This document shows positions 39,641 through 53,859 of a stretch of DNA of 64,000 nucleotides, piece after piece. How positions within the stretch are numbered: position 1 is the stretch's first letter; each line of letters starts with the position of its first letter. The stretch spans positions 71,452,542-71,516,541 of the forward strand of contig CM075858.1 in assembly GCA_037975125.1 (NCBI GenBank). Reading direction: 5' to 3'. A model generated the notes under the pieces. That model was not told where the DNA came from and searched no databases. It worked only from the letters and a program-made list of their open reading frames with translations. The translations under genes and the position numbers were made by a program. This DNA comes from Latrodectus hesperus (Eukaryota; Arthropoda; Arachnida; Araneae; Theridiidae).

Positions 39641-40530
39641 ATTAGGTAACTTTTTTTTCAATTTAGAGCATTTGAATAAAAACGGTATTATTCACTTAAA
39701 GTTACTCCATTCGGCATGATGTTGCTGGGCTTATTTCGTTGTCACCAGGCACACAAATCAAGTGTAGTACTTGCTTATTACTATCGTTTGTGCAGTTATT
39801 TTTTTTTATCTAATCACTATTTCGTTATTTTAAATACAGTTCTTTTATTTTACACAGCAAAAATTTTTAAAATTTAACTTTTACTAAGAGATGGGAAATT
39901 GCGATTTCTGTTACGCAAAACAAATTAAATTTGCTAAAAACGAATGAGTTTGAATAGTCATATCATGCAGTTAAAATACATTATTAATCAAAAATCGCTT
40001 TGTTATCACCATTCGTGGCTAGAAATTTTAAGTCTGAGGGCTGAAATTGGTTTGCTGGGTGACACCTGTCATGGCCGTGTGGTTTATTTATGTATGGTGT
40101 TAACCATTAACATCTCTTGACACTGTTGCCATATAAACCTTTTGGAGAATTTTAAAATGTTTTGGAGATTATAATATGTCGCCAGGCTGACATAATTGTT
40201 GCGTATAATATAGAGATGTCAAAATAAAATGTTATTAAAAATCCTTAGTATTATTTTTGGAACAAGTTCAGTATCCCCATACACTTGGCGACGCGGCGAA
40301 TTTTTTTGTCGCCAAGTTGCCAAGCTAGGCGCGCGTTTATTTAAACGGGAAATTTCCCTAAATTCGATCGAAAAATAAGTATTTCAGAAAATTTAAAAAG
40401 GGAAATAAATATAAATAATGGACTTACTTGATATGAAGTTAAGCTGACATGCCGATTGGTATATTTATTTCGACATTTTATTCGTTTGTCACCAGTGTCA
40501 CATTTCAGTAAAAATAATTATCTAATTTTA

Positions 40531-40685
40531 CAAAAAAAAGCATGCAAAAATATTTTTCTAAATATATACACTTTATAAAATTTAAAAAAGCATGCAAAAA
40601 CTTATTTTTCAAATATATACATTTTTAAATTTTAAAAAAAAACATGAATAAAATATTTTTTAAATATATACACATTTTAAGTAAA
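40531..40685 (+). repeat. Three ~55-60 bp tandem units inside the DNA transposon
   Basis: Each unit has an A run, GCATGCAAAAA or ACATGAATAAA, a T-rich part and AAATATATACA. The first two are closest, and the third is more diverged. Confidence 0.8.
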
Positions 40686-41225
40686 TAAAAATGAAACAAG
40701 AATACAATAAAAAAATACATGTGAGCAATAGAATTTAAATAAAATAATTACACCTTCTCCAAATCCAATTTCCGTTAAAAATTAATTTATATTTGGGAAT
40801 CCTAAATTAATTAATAATTTGGAATCCTGAGCAATAATCCATCATTATTATCTTTAATTTTTGGTAAAATAATTTGTTGATATTTTTCAACAACATTTTG
40901 AATATGAGACATTTTAAATTAAAACAAAAAATAAAGTAATTAAAACAATAAAAAGATGATAATAAATTAAGAAAACGAAATAAGGAAAAAAGAATATTTA
41001 ACGGTTTTAAATACATAAAATATAATATATCATTTAATAAAAAAATTTATATTAAAATTAAACCAAATAAAAATAATAATGAAAAAGAAATAGTAAAAAA
41101 GAAAAATTTACGATGGTTGGACACTGGAGACAACGAAACACAAGAGCGGGAAATCCACTAATTCCGTCAGCTAATGTAAACGAAATTAAAATGACTAGCA
41201 ATTAAAACGTAGAACAATTCGTAAA

Positions 41226-41248
41226 GAAATTTCTGGAAAGTTCTAGAA
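41226..41248 (+). promoter_or_regulatory. Five-unit perfect heat-shock element
   Basis: GAA at 41226-41228, TTC at 41231-41233, GAA at 41236-41238, TTC at 41241-41243 and GAA at 41246-41248 alternate with exactly two bases between triplets. This is five contiguous inverted nGAAn units, stronger than the minimal HSF trimer site. Fifteen fixed bases are unlikely by chance even in this AT-rich window. It lies about 230 bp inside the right end of the non-autonomous transposon. No clear promoter downstream has been identified (TTTATAAC at 41287-41294 is a weak TATA candidate), so a regulatory role is inferred. Confidence 0.7.
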
Positions 41249-41489
41249 GTGAAACTAATTAAGCTATTGCCACTAAAAAAAGCACATTTATAACGTAAAA
41301 ATTATTTAAAACACGAGAAATACGGAATCTGGCAACAAAAAAATAAAAATAGTAACAAAAACTAAATTTGGCAACAAAACAATGAAAACAAAAGCTGTAA
41401 TCAGCAACACTACAACGTAAACAACGGTTACCAGATTTGGCGAGAAATCAGTGTATGGGGATACTGAACTTGTTCCTTATTTTTTTCTG

Positions 41490-44400
41490 GCGTAATAAGA
41501 AATCTAGGTTTAAAAAAAGGACAATAAACTCATCGAAAGTATTTCGCAGTATGCAGAAATGTGTAAAAGAATTATACGGAGCTGTGCCTAGTTAAATTAA
41601 AAAATTAAAATTACGCCAATGTAGCGATTATTGCGCCAATATGGTGCCAAAGAAAATGGTATACCTGTAACGCAAAAGTATCTTATCAACAACCAAATGA
41701 AAATAACTTACTTTGATCACTAGACCTGAGAGGATATGGGGTAATTATATTAAGATTACATTGCATAATATAATTTAAATATTTTCTTTTACAGTAGAAT
41801 AGATAAAAGAATATAAAAATAAAATCACATGTAATTTTCACAGTGAGTTTCTATTCTCTTCTCAAATTAAAGATTGTTTGCTTACATAAGATTTTCATGT
41901 GATAGGTTTATTTGTAAAGTCTATATCTTTTCTTTTTCTATTTCATTTTCCTAATTCCTTTCCTAGTATATAGTGGAAATCTAATCAAAATTTAAAATTC
42001 TTCTTTTCCGTAAGAGAATGTTTCTAAGAGAGAGAAAAGAAAAGATATTCTTTAAGAATATCTAACTCGAAATTACGCATACATCTGAATAAAGTTTTCC
42101 CAAAACTAAAGCCACTTTTTTGGAAATTTGCTAACGCTTGAATGAGACAAAATTCCAAGAAAAGGTGTAATAGAATGTATAGCGTCTTATTGCCTAAAAT
42201 GAATTTTGAACTGAATAAAACTTTATTCTAAAAACAAAAAAATTAGGATTTAAAAGCTTTTAAAAATATTTTATTATTAACTTATCGCGAATTCGTAAAT
42301 TTTTAAAAGAATTTTATTTTTTATATTGAATAGAACAATTTTTATAACAAAAATTTGTAGCATTAAAAATTACGCTGATAGTTTATTAGTAATTATTAAT
42401 ATGGTTTATCAAAATAATTCTAAAGATTTAAGCCACAAAAATATTTTGAATGCAGAAAAATATAAATTTAAAATAAATTATAAATAGACATTAAATTTTA
42501 AAATATAAATTTATTATAATAATTGTAATTAATTACTAATATTTTTACTCATATATTATTGTTATTAATAATGTTATTAATAATAACATAATTAATTGAA
42601 AATAATTAGAATAAAAATTTAAATCTAAATTTTTTTATCTATTGTAAACATTATTCAAAATAAGGTATATTTTTAAGCACAAAATTACAATAAAAATGTA
42701 TTTTATAAATAACCACATTAAGCATAGTAAAAATTCCTAATTTTTTACTTTGGATCTATATTGGAAACTTAAAATCTAAAGATCCTTAAAAATATTTGAA
42801 TAATATTAAAAGTATCTAAAAGACAATAATTTTTAAATAATTTAGATACAATAATTAAAATTAAAAAAATTGCTTAGTAAAATTTATTTTAAATTTTCAA
42901 ACATTTCTTTTAAAAAAGTTATATCGAAATAAAGATTTATGAAATACCCCTTAATGATGAATTATCTGTTGAAAATAGTCAAAATTTGTTTTCATCGGAA
43001 AAATGAAATTTTTTCATCCGAATCATTTTTCTAGTAATACCATAATCGTAAACCAGAAGCCTTTTTATTTGTTTGAAACCAACAGATTTTGAGCTCATTT
43101 TATAATTTTTAAGAAATGTAGGTATTAATAACTAAACCATTTTAGTTTATTCTATGCAATTTTCATGTAAGTCATTTCAATATCATCAGCCCTCTTTTAT
43201 AGAGGATATCTTGAAACCATGGTATTGAACTTTATTTACATAATATAAATAATTTCAAATCAAGTTCTAAGCTTTAATCATAGATAAACAAACCGATTGT
43301 GACTCATCAGTTAAAGATTTTAAATCATGCTTAAGAGAATAACACATCGATTATATTTCATTAGATTACCCATAATTTCATTGAAACATTAATTTATATA
43401 TTATTTAAATGCTTAAATAATTTTACGGAACTATAAATTAAGAGTTTTGATTTGAAATTTAATTATATATCATTCATTTTTTCCAATCTTAAACACTTTA
43501 AATATTTTAGATTCAAATAGTTGATTAGAAATTCCAACGATTTTAACTTCCAAATTTACTAATTTTTTGTTATTCAAATCAACTAACTAAAATGCTGAAA
43601 AAGTGTGGTAATAGTTATTTTTTATAATTCCAGCTAAATGTTTATTTTGAAAAATCACGTTTTAATTATTTTTGTTTACAAAACTAATTTAACTTCACGT
43701 TAACTTCTCGAACTCAATCAGTCAAGGAATTGTAAAAATTATGCGATATTTACAAATGCATTTTTGAAAACATGATTTGAAATTTGTATCAAATAATTCC
43801 TAGAAAAATTGAGATTAACCTCTTCAATTAATTTTTTAAAATTAAGTTTGAATAATAAACTTAATTTTTAAATTAAAGAAGATAGGATTAAAAGTCTTAA
43901 TTTTAACTTAGATTCATAAATATGAATTTGATGATTTATGTAATGTAACTCTTATACATAAATATTTTTCACGAAAAAAACGAAAGTTTGCATGGCGAAA
44001 TTTCAGATGTGCTATTAAATATCAGCTTTTAAAAATGCTATTATTTAAAATATGTTCCTATTAGTCATAATTCTTATTTCTATCTATCTCTCTTTTCGTA
44101 TTATTGTTAAAATAGTGATTTATTTTTCAGTTAATACCACCTGATCTTCTGTAATTGCCAATACCAGCAGTTTGCAGTTACAGTTACGAATCCTTAAAAA
44201 ATATACTTTGAAGAAATATAAGCTTTTTGTAGGGTAGAAAGAATAATGATGTAACTCTTATTTTAAGAATAAGTTATATTATGTAATATTCTTATAGTAA
44301 TCCTCAAACTTATGTGATATCAATATCTTATTTCGCAATTTATTTGGTATTTTATATAACTTTAGATTTTTTTTACTGAAAGTATCTACGTAGGTAAAAA

Positions 44401-45185
44401 CTTAATTCGTTTCACAATTCAAAAAGTTTAATGTAATCAGCTTAAATTTATTTCTCTTTTGTTTGAAGTTTGTTTTAAATATTTTTTACAATAAGACTAC
44501 TTTGTGAACATGAAACACACACAAATATAACCCCTTGTTATATTTCATATCATTCCATTAAAAAGAAATAAACCAATTATTTTGAAATGTAATACTATTT
44601 ATTTTGTATAAAAGAGTTTCAAATAAATGTTATTCTTTGGGTTTAAAACTTGATCTTAAATTATGTGCGTGCGGGGAGCTGAGATGAATTAATATAAATA
44701 TTAAATAAGTACACTCCCACTTTCCATATTAATTAATATCGCATTTGATTGAACTTTCATTTACATAGTTTCCAATAATAAATAATATTTATTATTTTAT
44801 TAATTAATCGTTATTGTAAGCATTACTAAATTCTTAAATGATTATGATAAAATTTTTTCATTAAATATTTTGTCCTAAGTTGGTGTTATTTGATAATGAC
44901 ATATGTCGATATATATCTAAAGAAAAGGATTTATAATTTAAAATTTACTATTGTGAATTTCAATTGATTTATATATTTAAAAGATTAACAGACATTTTCT
45001 ATGTTAATAATTTTATTTACGTAAATATCAATTGAAAACTATGAGGCCTTTTTTGTGAAATATAAAAGATAATTTCGATCCTATTTCAGTCTTCAATGCA
45101 AGTCTCAGCTGAAAACAATTGGATTTTCTTAAAATATAAATCCTACATTTTTACTGCATTATAATGGTGATTATCTAAGAATCTT
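41490..45185. other. 3.7-kb AT-rich unannotated stretch
   Basis: No gene, RNA or known repeat is supported on either strand. A short direct repetition of GCCAAT with TAGCGATTATTGC lies near 41617-41650. Confidence 0.55.
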
Positions 45186-45190
45186 GTCAT

Positions 45191-46010
45191 AGAACATTAA
45201 GGCTCAATTTGAGTTGCTTTGTGCTCATGTTATCAGTATGAAAAACTAATTGTCACATGTTGATGTATTTTTCAACAATAAGCTTCAAGTTTCGTTTCAT
45301 TTTTGTTACATGATCAATATAGTTAAATTAATTAGCACAATCTGATGTAATTTTAGATTATTCAGCCTCAATTTTTGTTTCCTTTCAGTCATGTGATCAA
45401 TATAAGTAAATTAATTACTCTAAGCTAATCTATTTTTTGAAATAATAAGTCTCGAATTTGGTGTAAATCAAATTGCGTAAAGAAATTAATGCAACGGTTC
45501 TGATTTTAGAACATTTTGGTTTAAACTTTAATCTTATGCTCAATATATAGTTTAACTAATTGTATTAAACTGTCATGTTAATAGTCACACTCGTTCAGTC
45601 ATTTAATAAAAAAGAATAAATTACTTTTTCTAAATTAATATAATAATATTATTAAACTATAATTTAAGTTTAATTTTCGACTTATGACTGATGTAGTCAA
45701 ACTGATAATCATAAGCTAATCTGAGTTTAGAACATTTAATCAATATTTCTGTAGCATTCAATGATCTACATATGAAAAGTAATTATCATAAACAGATCTG
45801 TTTTTAAAATATTAACTTCCAGTTTTCTTGATGTTTTAGTCATTTAAAAATAAAACTAATTCAAATTTATCTGATTTTAGAATCTTAAGCCTAAATTCCA
45901 GTCATATTTTAATCATATGTTAACTATACGAAAACTAACTATCATAATTTTCAGTTTTTAGAACACTAAACCTCAATTTTATTATAAATTAACCGCATGA
46001 CCGGCATGCA
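45191..46010 (+). repeat. Degenerate minisatellite, ~70-85 bp unit, about ten copies
   Basis: The same order of words recurs: (A)GAACATTAAGCCTCAATTT-like, a T-rich part, CAGTCATATGATCAATAT-like, AGTTAAACTAATTATCATAA-like, CTGATTTTAGA-like. Unit starts fall near 45194, 45275, 45357, 45441, 45511, (one blurred unit), 45656, 45732, 45809, 45881 and 45963. Copies are strongly diverged from one another, so the array is old. No reading frame persists through it. Confidence 0.8.
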
Positions 46011-46019
46011 AAAACGGAC

Positions 46020-46640
46020 CATCATTTAAATTATCATGATGTGCAAATTTTAAATTTTAATTAAATCTTATTATCATCCTAAATTTAAAATTCATATTTT
46101 TTTCAAACATATTTAACAAATTATTTATTTCTAATCACTTAATAAAATAAATTTAACTCAATTGTTACTAAATTAAAGATGTATGTAATAAGTAATTATT
46201 TTGAAAGATACTTATTTTATTTTTTCTATCTTTTACTCATATTAAAATTCCCTAATAGATCTATTCTTTTTCTATAAAAGCGCATTAATACCTGAAATTT
46301 TTAGACAAAGGAAAAATTATTTTCTTGTTTCAAATTTTATGAAAAATACTCTATTAGATAATGCGGTAAAACTTAATTATTAAAACAACTATTACTATCG
46401 TTTAACATCATTATTAGTAAACGTCTATGGAGTCTGTTTTAAATATTTCATAGCATCAATTTTAGTTTAAAAAACTGAGAGCTTATTATATTAATTAAAT
46501 TTTCTGTTTATGTTTTTATGTATTCACGGAAAAATTATACTTTTTTTATCCATATAACATAATAAAATAAATCTTTTTTTCTTACTCTATTTTTGAGTAT
46601 ATTTCATTATGAATATTATGTAATATTTTTTCTATTATTT
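46020..46640. other. AT-rich unannotated stretch
   Basis: Nothing recognisable between the minisatellite and the SINE. Confidence 0.55.
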
Positions 46641-46644
46641 TCAT

Positions 46645-46917
46645 TTATAGATTTGATGACTGCGGATAATGAGGTCCGGGGTTTGAATCCCGGTTCTGGC
46701 ACGGATGTACTTTCTGTTTCTCTCTTTCGGTTTTTGTCCTTTCTTTGTATGAGTGGGTTGTGAATGGTTGCCTACCCTATAAACAGGTACCTATGGCATG
46801 TGTGTACTGAAAATGTCGGACTTAACACCAAATTTTAGTTCAGTTGGAAAAGTGAAGCAGCGCACCCCAAATTACCAGCCTGGCTGGCACACGACAACAA
46901 CAACAACAACAATTTGT
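46645..46917 (+). repeat. tRNA-derived SINE, family A, copy 2
   Basis: B box GGGGTTTGAATCCCGG near 46678-46693, a body matching 27017-27292 in the opposite orientation (GTGAATGGTTGCCTACCCTATAAAC..., GCAGCGCACCCC, CTGGCACACGACAACAAC), and a CAACAACAACAACAACAA tail at about 46893-46912. The tRNA head is shortened on its A-box side. The frame at 46798-47016 is a translation of this SINE. Confidence 0.88.
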
Positions 46918-47289
46918 AAAGTAAACTATCTTAGAAACTTTTTTTTATTAAATTCCTGTTTCCCAAATATTTTCAGAAAATTTGAATTTAAATTAAGTAG
47001 ACAATTAAATATATAATGAGTAAGTGAAACAAAAAACGCATATATGAATTATTTTGAAAAAATATATTTTAAAATAATTATAATCATTAATCATTTCTTC
47101 TTATTTATATTTTAGTATATAACAAACAATTAAGGTTTTTAGCTTAATTAGTCTTGATGTTTTCCAATATTTTAGGTGTAATATCAATTATAAGTGTACA
47201 TATCGTCTTTCTTTTCAATACAAATATAAATTATTTATTTTATAGAAGTTATTATAAAAATAAAATTTATAATAGAATAGCGCGAATTT

Positions 47290-47357
47290 ATAATAGAAGT
47301 GAAGCAGCGCACCTCATAATGCCAGCCTAGCTGCCACAAGAGAACAAGCACAACAAT
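47290..47357 (+). repeat. SINE family A, 3' fragment
   Basis: GTGAAGCAGCGCACCTCATAATGCCAGCC-type sequence (as two blocks) followed by a worn AACAAGCACAACAA tail matches the last ~70 bp of the copy only 370 bp upstream, in the same orientation. Confidence 0.8.
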
Positions 47358-47359
47358 GT

Positions 47360-50300
47360 ATAGATTTGAAAACTAGCTACATGGATTTTCAATAGAGAAT
47401 TATTTTCTGACGTCATACTTCAGAGTAATAAAATAGGAGACTAATGTTCAATAAAACGTTTGTAATGTTTGCATATAAATCAAAATTATTAAAAGCATCT
47501 ATTAACATATACATGAAATTTATCTTTATATTTATTCTAAACAAATTATATTTTTTAGAGATTTTATTGTCTGAGAAATAATATTTTTACTGCATTGCAA
47601 GGAGAAAATAAATATTTTAAATCAAATCTTTCACCTGTTTTCATAAAGTAACATTAATGGAGTAAAATAATACGAGGATAAAACCAAACCTCTCTAATTC
47701 TAGTCCTCTTATTATTTTATATTACTATCAAACTGAATTCAATTATATAATATAAATTTAAAAAATGCCGATAATTAGGCAATTTGAGAAGGGGAAAACT
47801 TACTTAAGATTTAAATTATCTAGTTGATTGAAACAATAGTTTATTAGATTAAACTTAGTATTAATATATGAATAATAAGATATCAAATTTTATGCGAAAA
47901 TGACATATTCGCCCATATTTTGTCACATATGTTTTGTAAATTAAATATTACTAAAGTTTTACTTAAACAATATATAATATGCCATTTTTATAGTGTTAAT
48001 TTTTAAAAGAAATTTAAAAATAAATGGTTACAAATCATTTAATTTTTCCTTAAATTGCAACAAAAATCTTCCTTTATATCACTAAAAAGAAAATGATTAA
48101 AAGTTAATAAAAGGCAAATAAATAAATTAATAATGTTGAAAAAAATAGTTTATTTTTTTAACATTATACTCATACATACAACAGTAAAATTTTGTCATTA
48201 TAAACCAAAGAATAATTAATGAAATAATCATGAAGTGTTCCTTTATTCTTATCAGCAAAATATGTATTTCCGGAAGTAAGTATTTACAAATTATAATTTT
48301 TTGTGTTTTATTATCATAAGCAAAATAATAGCATTTTTTACATAAATCAGAAATTATTCTTAGATTTTATTTTTTTACTGTGAGATTCATGAAAATAATC
48401 GAGATAAATGATTAAGATTAATTTTATTTTTTAATCAAAAGGACAAAGGAATGAAAAAGTAAACTGATAAATAAAACTAATAATTTAATTACGAAAGAAA
48501 TGTCTTTTTCAGTTAATTCATGTTACATGCACTGGCGTTTTTATAAGCAATACATTTTCATCAAGTAATTACTTTATGTACTACAGCATTACGTTAAATA
48601 TGTCAGGTTTAACGTCAAAGTAAAAGCATCCATTATTTAATTAAAAATCAAAAAATTAGTTTAATGAATATGTTTATATCTGATGCAAGTTTCATAAAAA
48701 AAACATTTCTATGTTATTTTTCATTTGAAGTTTTGTGATACCCATAAATTTAACTGAATTTATTTTACTTTTATAAAAAAATTATGAATTTTTATATTTT
48801 TATAGTTTACCTTTTTATTTTTTTTACTTAATAAGCACTCGTAACAAAAATCTTTTTTATAACAAATTTATTTACATATTTAAATTTTCACAAAATTAAA
48901 AATTACCATAAAACCACATTAGTTTCAATCAATTTTTCACTTAAAATCTCAAAAAAAAGAAAAATTTACATCAGTTTTCCATTAAAAACACATTAAATGA
49001 GCCCTACATAAAAAAGCTCTACTGAATATTTCAAAATTTTCTGTTTATTGTGAAAGATGGAAGACATCTTTCTAAGTAGCGAAATCTGAATTGCACATAT
49101 TTTATATCCTTCAAAATATTCTTGTGTGAAAGTGCGTTTTATAAAATTAAATAACTTAAAATTTATTATTTAATGATGACAGAAAATTATGTATGTCAAT
49201 AAAATTTGCAATTTTTCAGCCCATTATATCAAAATATCATTGCCTAAAAATTGTCTATTTTCTTTATTGGAATTCATAAAAATTAATTCAGTAATTGTGA
49301 GGTTGACAACCACGAATTAAATTTCATGCTCTTTGACGCTAAAGGTCCTTAGAATGGTATAAATTATTTTTGAAGTAAATTTAAAATTTTTGTTTTTACT
49401 TTGAGAAGACATTTTGTAAGAGTAGACGTTCAGGATTTTTTCATGTTTTGTTCATTGCGACAAGAGAATCTGACTTATTTGCTATAGAAAAGTTCTTTAT
49501 TTAGCAAAATTATTGGATATTCAAATCCTGTACAACAGATTTTTATCAGTTATTATCTGCTACAATGCCATTAAATACTTGAAAGTTTTTTCCAAAATAA
49601 GAGAACAAACCATGCTTCTTTAGAAACTAAAAGTCACTTAATTTAATTAATTTAAAAATAACATTTTTATTCGCTGTTAATTTTCTCTCATACCTAATTA
49701 TTTTTATATTATTATAGTGAAACAATAAGGGTATTTCTAAATGTTACTATCATATAGATTTAATAAAACCATAATGTCATTCCCGTAGTTTTTATTTTCT
49801 GTCTTTCTTGATATATTAAGGAAATACAATTTATTTTTGCAAATTTTATTATTATAATGAAATTATTGCTTTAATTCGCGTTATATTCATGAAAACCTAA
49901 GCAATAGTTGTCAATAACATTTGATTTCTATTTTTAATTTTTGAAAATTTCACTTCTTTTTAATTTTAAATTTTTTTAAATCCTTATAACATACTAAATT
50001 TGTAAATGCCTCATATAAAATGCAGAAAAAAAAACTCAATTGTAGTAAATTAATCAATGTATAATTAATGAATAAAGCTTATATTTCTCTTTATACAATA
50101 AATTAATTTAAGGAATAATTTCTAATTAAGTAAAAAAGAATTATTGTATTATATTTAAATATTATATTTCTTCAAATCAGCCATTAATTACTGCTCATTA
50201 CTAAAGCAATTATTAAAACCTTGAACATTTTTTACTATGAAATTGGCTTAATTTGATTCATTTTTATCTTTCTATACACGATTCTAAGTCTTATATCCAT

Positions 50301-50625
50301 TCTAGACAACAAGACAAAAATCTAATTTTATCGATAAAATCAACAGCTAATTAAAGCTAATTTAAAATAAATGAGCTAAAACTTTAATTGCAATATTTTT
50401 TGTATATATATTTAAGTGCATACTCTTTAATTTGATTAAAGTGTTGTTATTGAAATATAATACTTGATTTTCATGAGGACCTAATTAACATTCTAATTTA
50501 TTTCTTTTAAAAATTAGAAATTAAAAGCAATTTCAAAGAAAATCAATTAACACCTAATAAAAAGATAATTATATCAGTTAACGAGTTTTTTTAATTTAAA
50601 TTTAAGCTTTCAACTTAATTATATT
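47360..50625. other. 3.3-kb AT-rich unannotated stretch
   Basis: No feature supported on either strand. Confidence 0.55.
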
Positions 50626-50629
50626 CAAG

Positions 50630-50631
<2 letters not shown>

Positions 50632-50723
<92 letters not shown>
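50632..50723. repeat. (TA)n microsatellite 9
   Basis: About 92 bp of pure TA abutting the left copy of a tandem duplication. Confidence 0.96.
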
Positions 50724-50725
<2 letters not shown>

Positions 50726-51146
50726 CTAATAAAATATTCTGAGGGAAAAACAAAATAATAAATTGAATATACAATAAACAAAAGTCATTTTAGTAATAAT
50801 CATTAACCTCAGATATAAATAAAATAGATTGCAGAATTCATTCGTAAATGAATGAGCAGAATTTTTATTAGTAAATCTCAATTAAAAGGACTTTCAAAAC
50901 AAATCGGTTGTCACCGAATAAAAAGAAAATGGTATCAGGTAAATTTGTATGTAAATACAAATTTTAACTTCCTACTTAAATATTCTTATGATTTTATAGT
51001 TTAAATGAAAAGTTTAAAGCCAGTAAAATTTTTTCAACAAAAAGAAAAATATTAAACTAAGTATACAGATACCATTTTAGCAATAATTATTAATTTTATA
51101 TACAAGTAAATTTGGTAAGAGAATTCATTTGTAAATATGTTACTAT
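50723..51146. repeat. Diverged tandem duplication, period ~294 bp
   Basis: Copies at about 50723-50855 and 51017-51146 share AAGCTAATAAAATATTCT / AAGCCAGTAAAATTTTTT, CATTTTAGTAATAATCATTAA / CATTTTAGCAATAATTATTAA (partial blocks) and GAATTCATTCGTAAAT / GAATTCATTTGTAAAT. The TA array lies only beside copy 1. Confidence 0.8.
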
Positions 51147-51768
51147 TTGAAAATATTATCGAAAATACAATTTAATATTCAAAAATGATAAAAAAAAACA
51201 ATGTTTAGCGTAAAACGTAGAAAATAACTTATAAAAAACACAACTTTTAGAAATTTGCGTTGGAATATTTTCTTCGAATTATACTTCAACAGTTCTCTTG
51301 TTTTTATGGATGAAATTAGTTTTCGATAAAATTAAAAATCTTTGATATATTTCATCTTCGTTGTAGATTTTAACTCAGACCAATATGTAAGATATCTCAC
51401 ACTTAACCTAAATGCATCTTGCTAAGGCACTTCATAAATTTTCTGTTTGGTCTAGATGCAAAGTTGATCATTATTAAATTTAAGATATTTTTACATGGAA
51501 TAAAAATTTTTGATTTGTTACACGAAAAAGGCCAATTCATTGTTTTAATAATATTTCCATTTTTCCAGGAAGAAAATTAGTATTTATCAAATGCTTTCAA
51601 TTTCAATTTTTTAAAATCTTCTTAATAATCATCAACACTTGGAACAAATGATGATGAATTTTAAAATTGAAGAAATTTCACAAACTTAATAATTTCAGCA
51701 ATATTTTAACCGGTTTTGAGCAATTATTTTTAAAAAAGTCATTCTTAAATTTTAACTGAGTCTCTCTT

Positions 51769-51868
<100 letters not shown>

Positions 51869-51869
51869 A

Positions 51870-53121
<1,252 letters not shown>

Positions 53122-53269
53122 ATAAACGGCTTTTTTAATATAGATATAAATTAATATTTGTTACTTTATTGAGATTTATTATTTTTACGAGATTAGTGCG
53201 ACGTCTTATTCTCAACCATTTTATATTATCATTAATTTACATCATAATGGAGACAGCATTGATATTTAG

Positions 53270-53850
53270 TGCCATTATGAAATAAGAAAACATTGCCAGA
53301 ATGCACATCTTCAAACTAAACCGTCACCCAGCACAATGGTTTAAGTAACCATTGGATGTCTCTGTCACAATGAGAGCAAAGTATCTCTGTAACTTCTGGT
53401 TTCCACTGTCACACTTTGATAGCGGCCGTTACATTTTCATTAAGTGAAGGCTTCCGCCTTTAAATTTCATTCCAGTTTTTCAAAATATTGTATTTCTTGA
53501 TGACACATCAACATATGCTTCCAGCTGTAGAAAGATCTTCAGTGACACAGAAAACCTGCGATAAGTACCTTAGTCAGCATTTTCTCCTGGTCTCAAACCG
53601 ACAGAAAATATTTTGCTGGTGTCTCCAAAACGACTAGTAGTTCCATTTCAATTGTTTAACTGTGGAATGATGTTATATGTATAAATCTGCTTGTCATTTA
53701 ATTGCTATTTCATGCATTGTTCAGGCATGTAAGTGGTGCTATTGCTCTAATGTGTTTATACTGGATATAATTTCTCAAATTTTCTGCCTGAAAATTTCTT
53801 GAACATTTAATCATTTGTCCAATAAATATCATTTTTACTAGTATTTTTTC
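53270..53850 (+). pseudogene. Heavily decayed Tc1-like transposase
   Basis: Nucleotide blocks align in order with the better-preserved Tc1 element at 36.4 kb. ACTTTGATAGCGGCCGTTAC near 53413 matches its ACTTTGAACAGCAACCGTTAC region (one-base gap). TTTTTCAAAATATTG near 53476 matches the QQDN block, and TTCTCCTGGTCTCAAACC near 53580 matches SPDL. ACTGTGGAATGA follows near 53660, and TTTGTCCAATAAATAT near 53815 matches the 3' UTR. The frame is destroyed by stops and indels and no terminal repeats are recognised. It belongs to the same broad lineage but is much older. Confidence 0.65.
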
Positions 53851-53859
53851 CTGTTGTAT

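Larger units (their letters stand above)
40251..41484. mobile_element. Non-autonomous DNA transposon with 27-bp TIRs and 8-bp TSD
   Basis: The element is 40259-41476 (1218 bp). Its ends are perfect 27-bp inverted repeats (40259-40285 and 41450-41476, outer bases GGAACAAGTTCA). They are bounded by an exact 8-bp direct repeat, TTATTTTT (40251-40258 and 41477-41484). No transposase-like frame is present, so it depends on a partner. Motifs of the type TTGGC(G/A)AC followed by an A run lie just inside both ends in opposite orientation (about 40305-40320 on the left; 41331-41343 and 41367-41380 on the right), as expected for transposase-binding subterminal repeats. An 8-bp duplication is compatible with hAT, Merlin, P or MULE-type enzymes. 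The GG start is not a standard hAT end, and the superfamily is unresolved. Confidence 0.92.

Noticed and set aside
39459..41705. Possible larger inverted repeat (TTGGTTTGTTGCTAA / TTATCAACAACCAA) enclosing the 1.2-kb DNA transposon
   Set aside because: The match is short, imperfect and does not continue inward. There is no target duplication outside.
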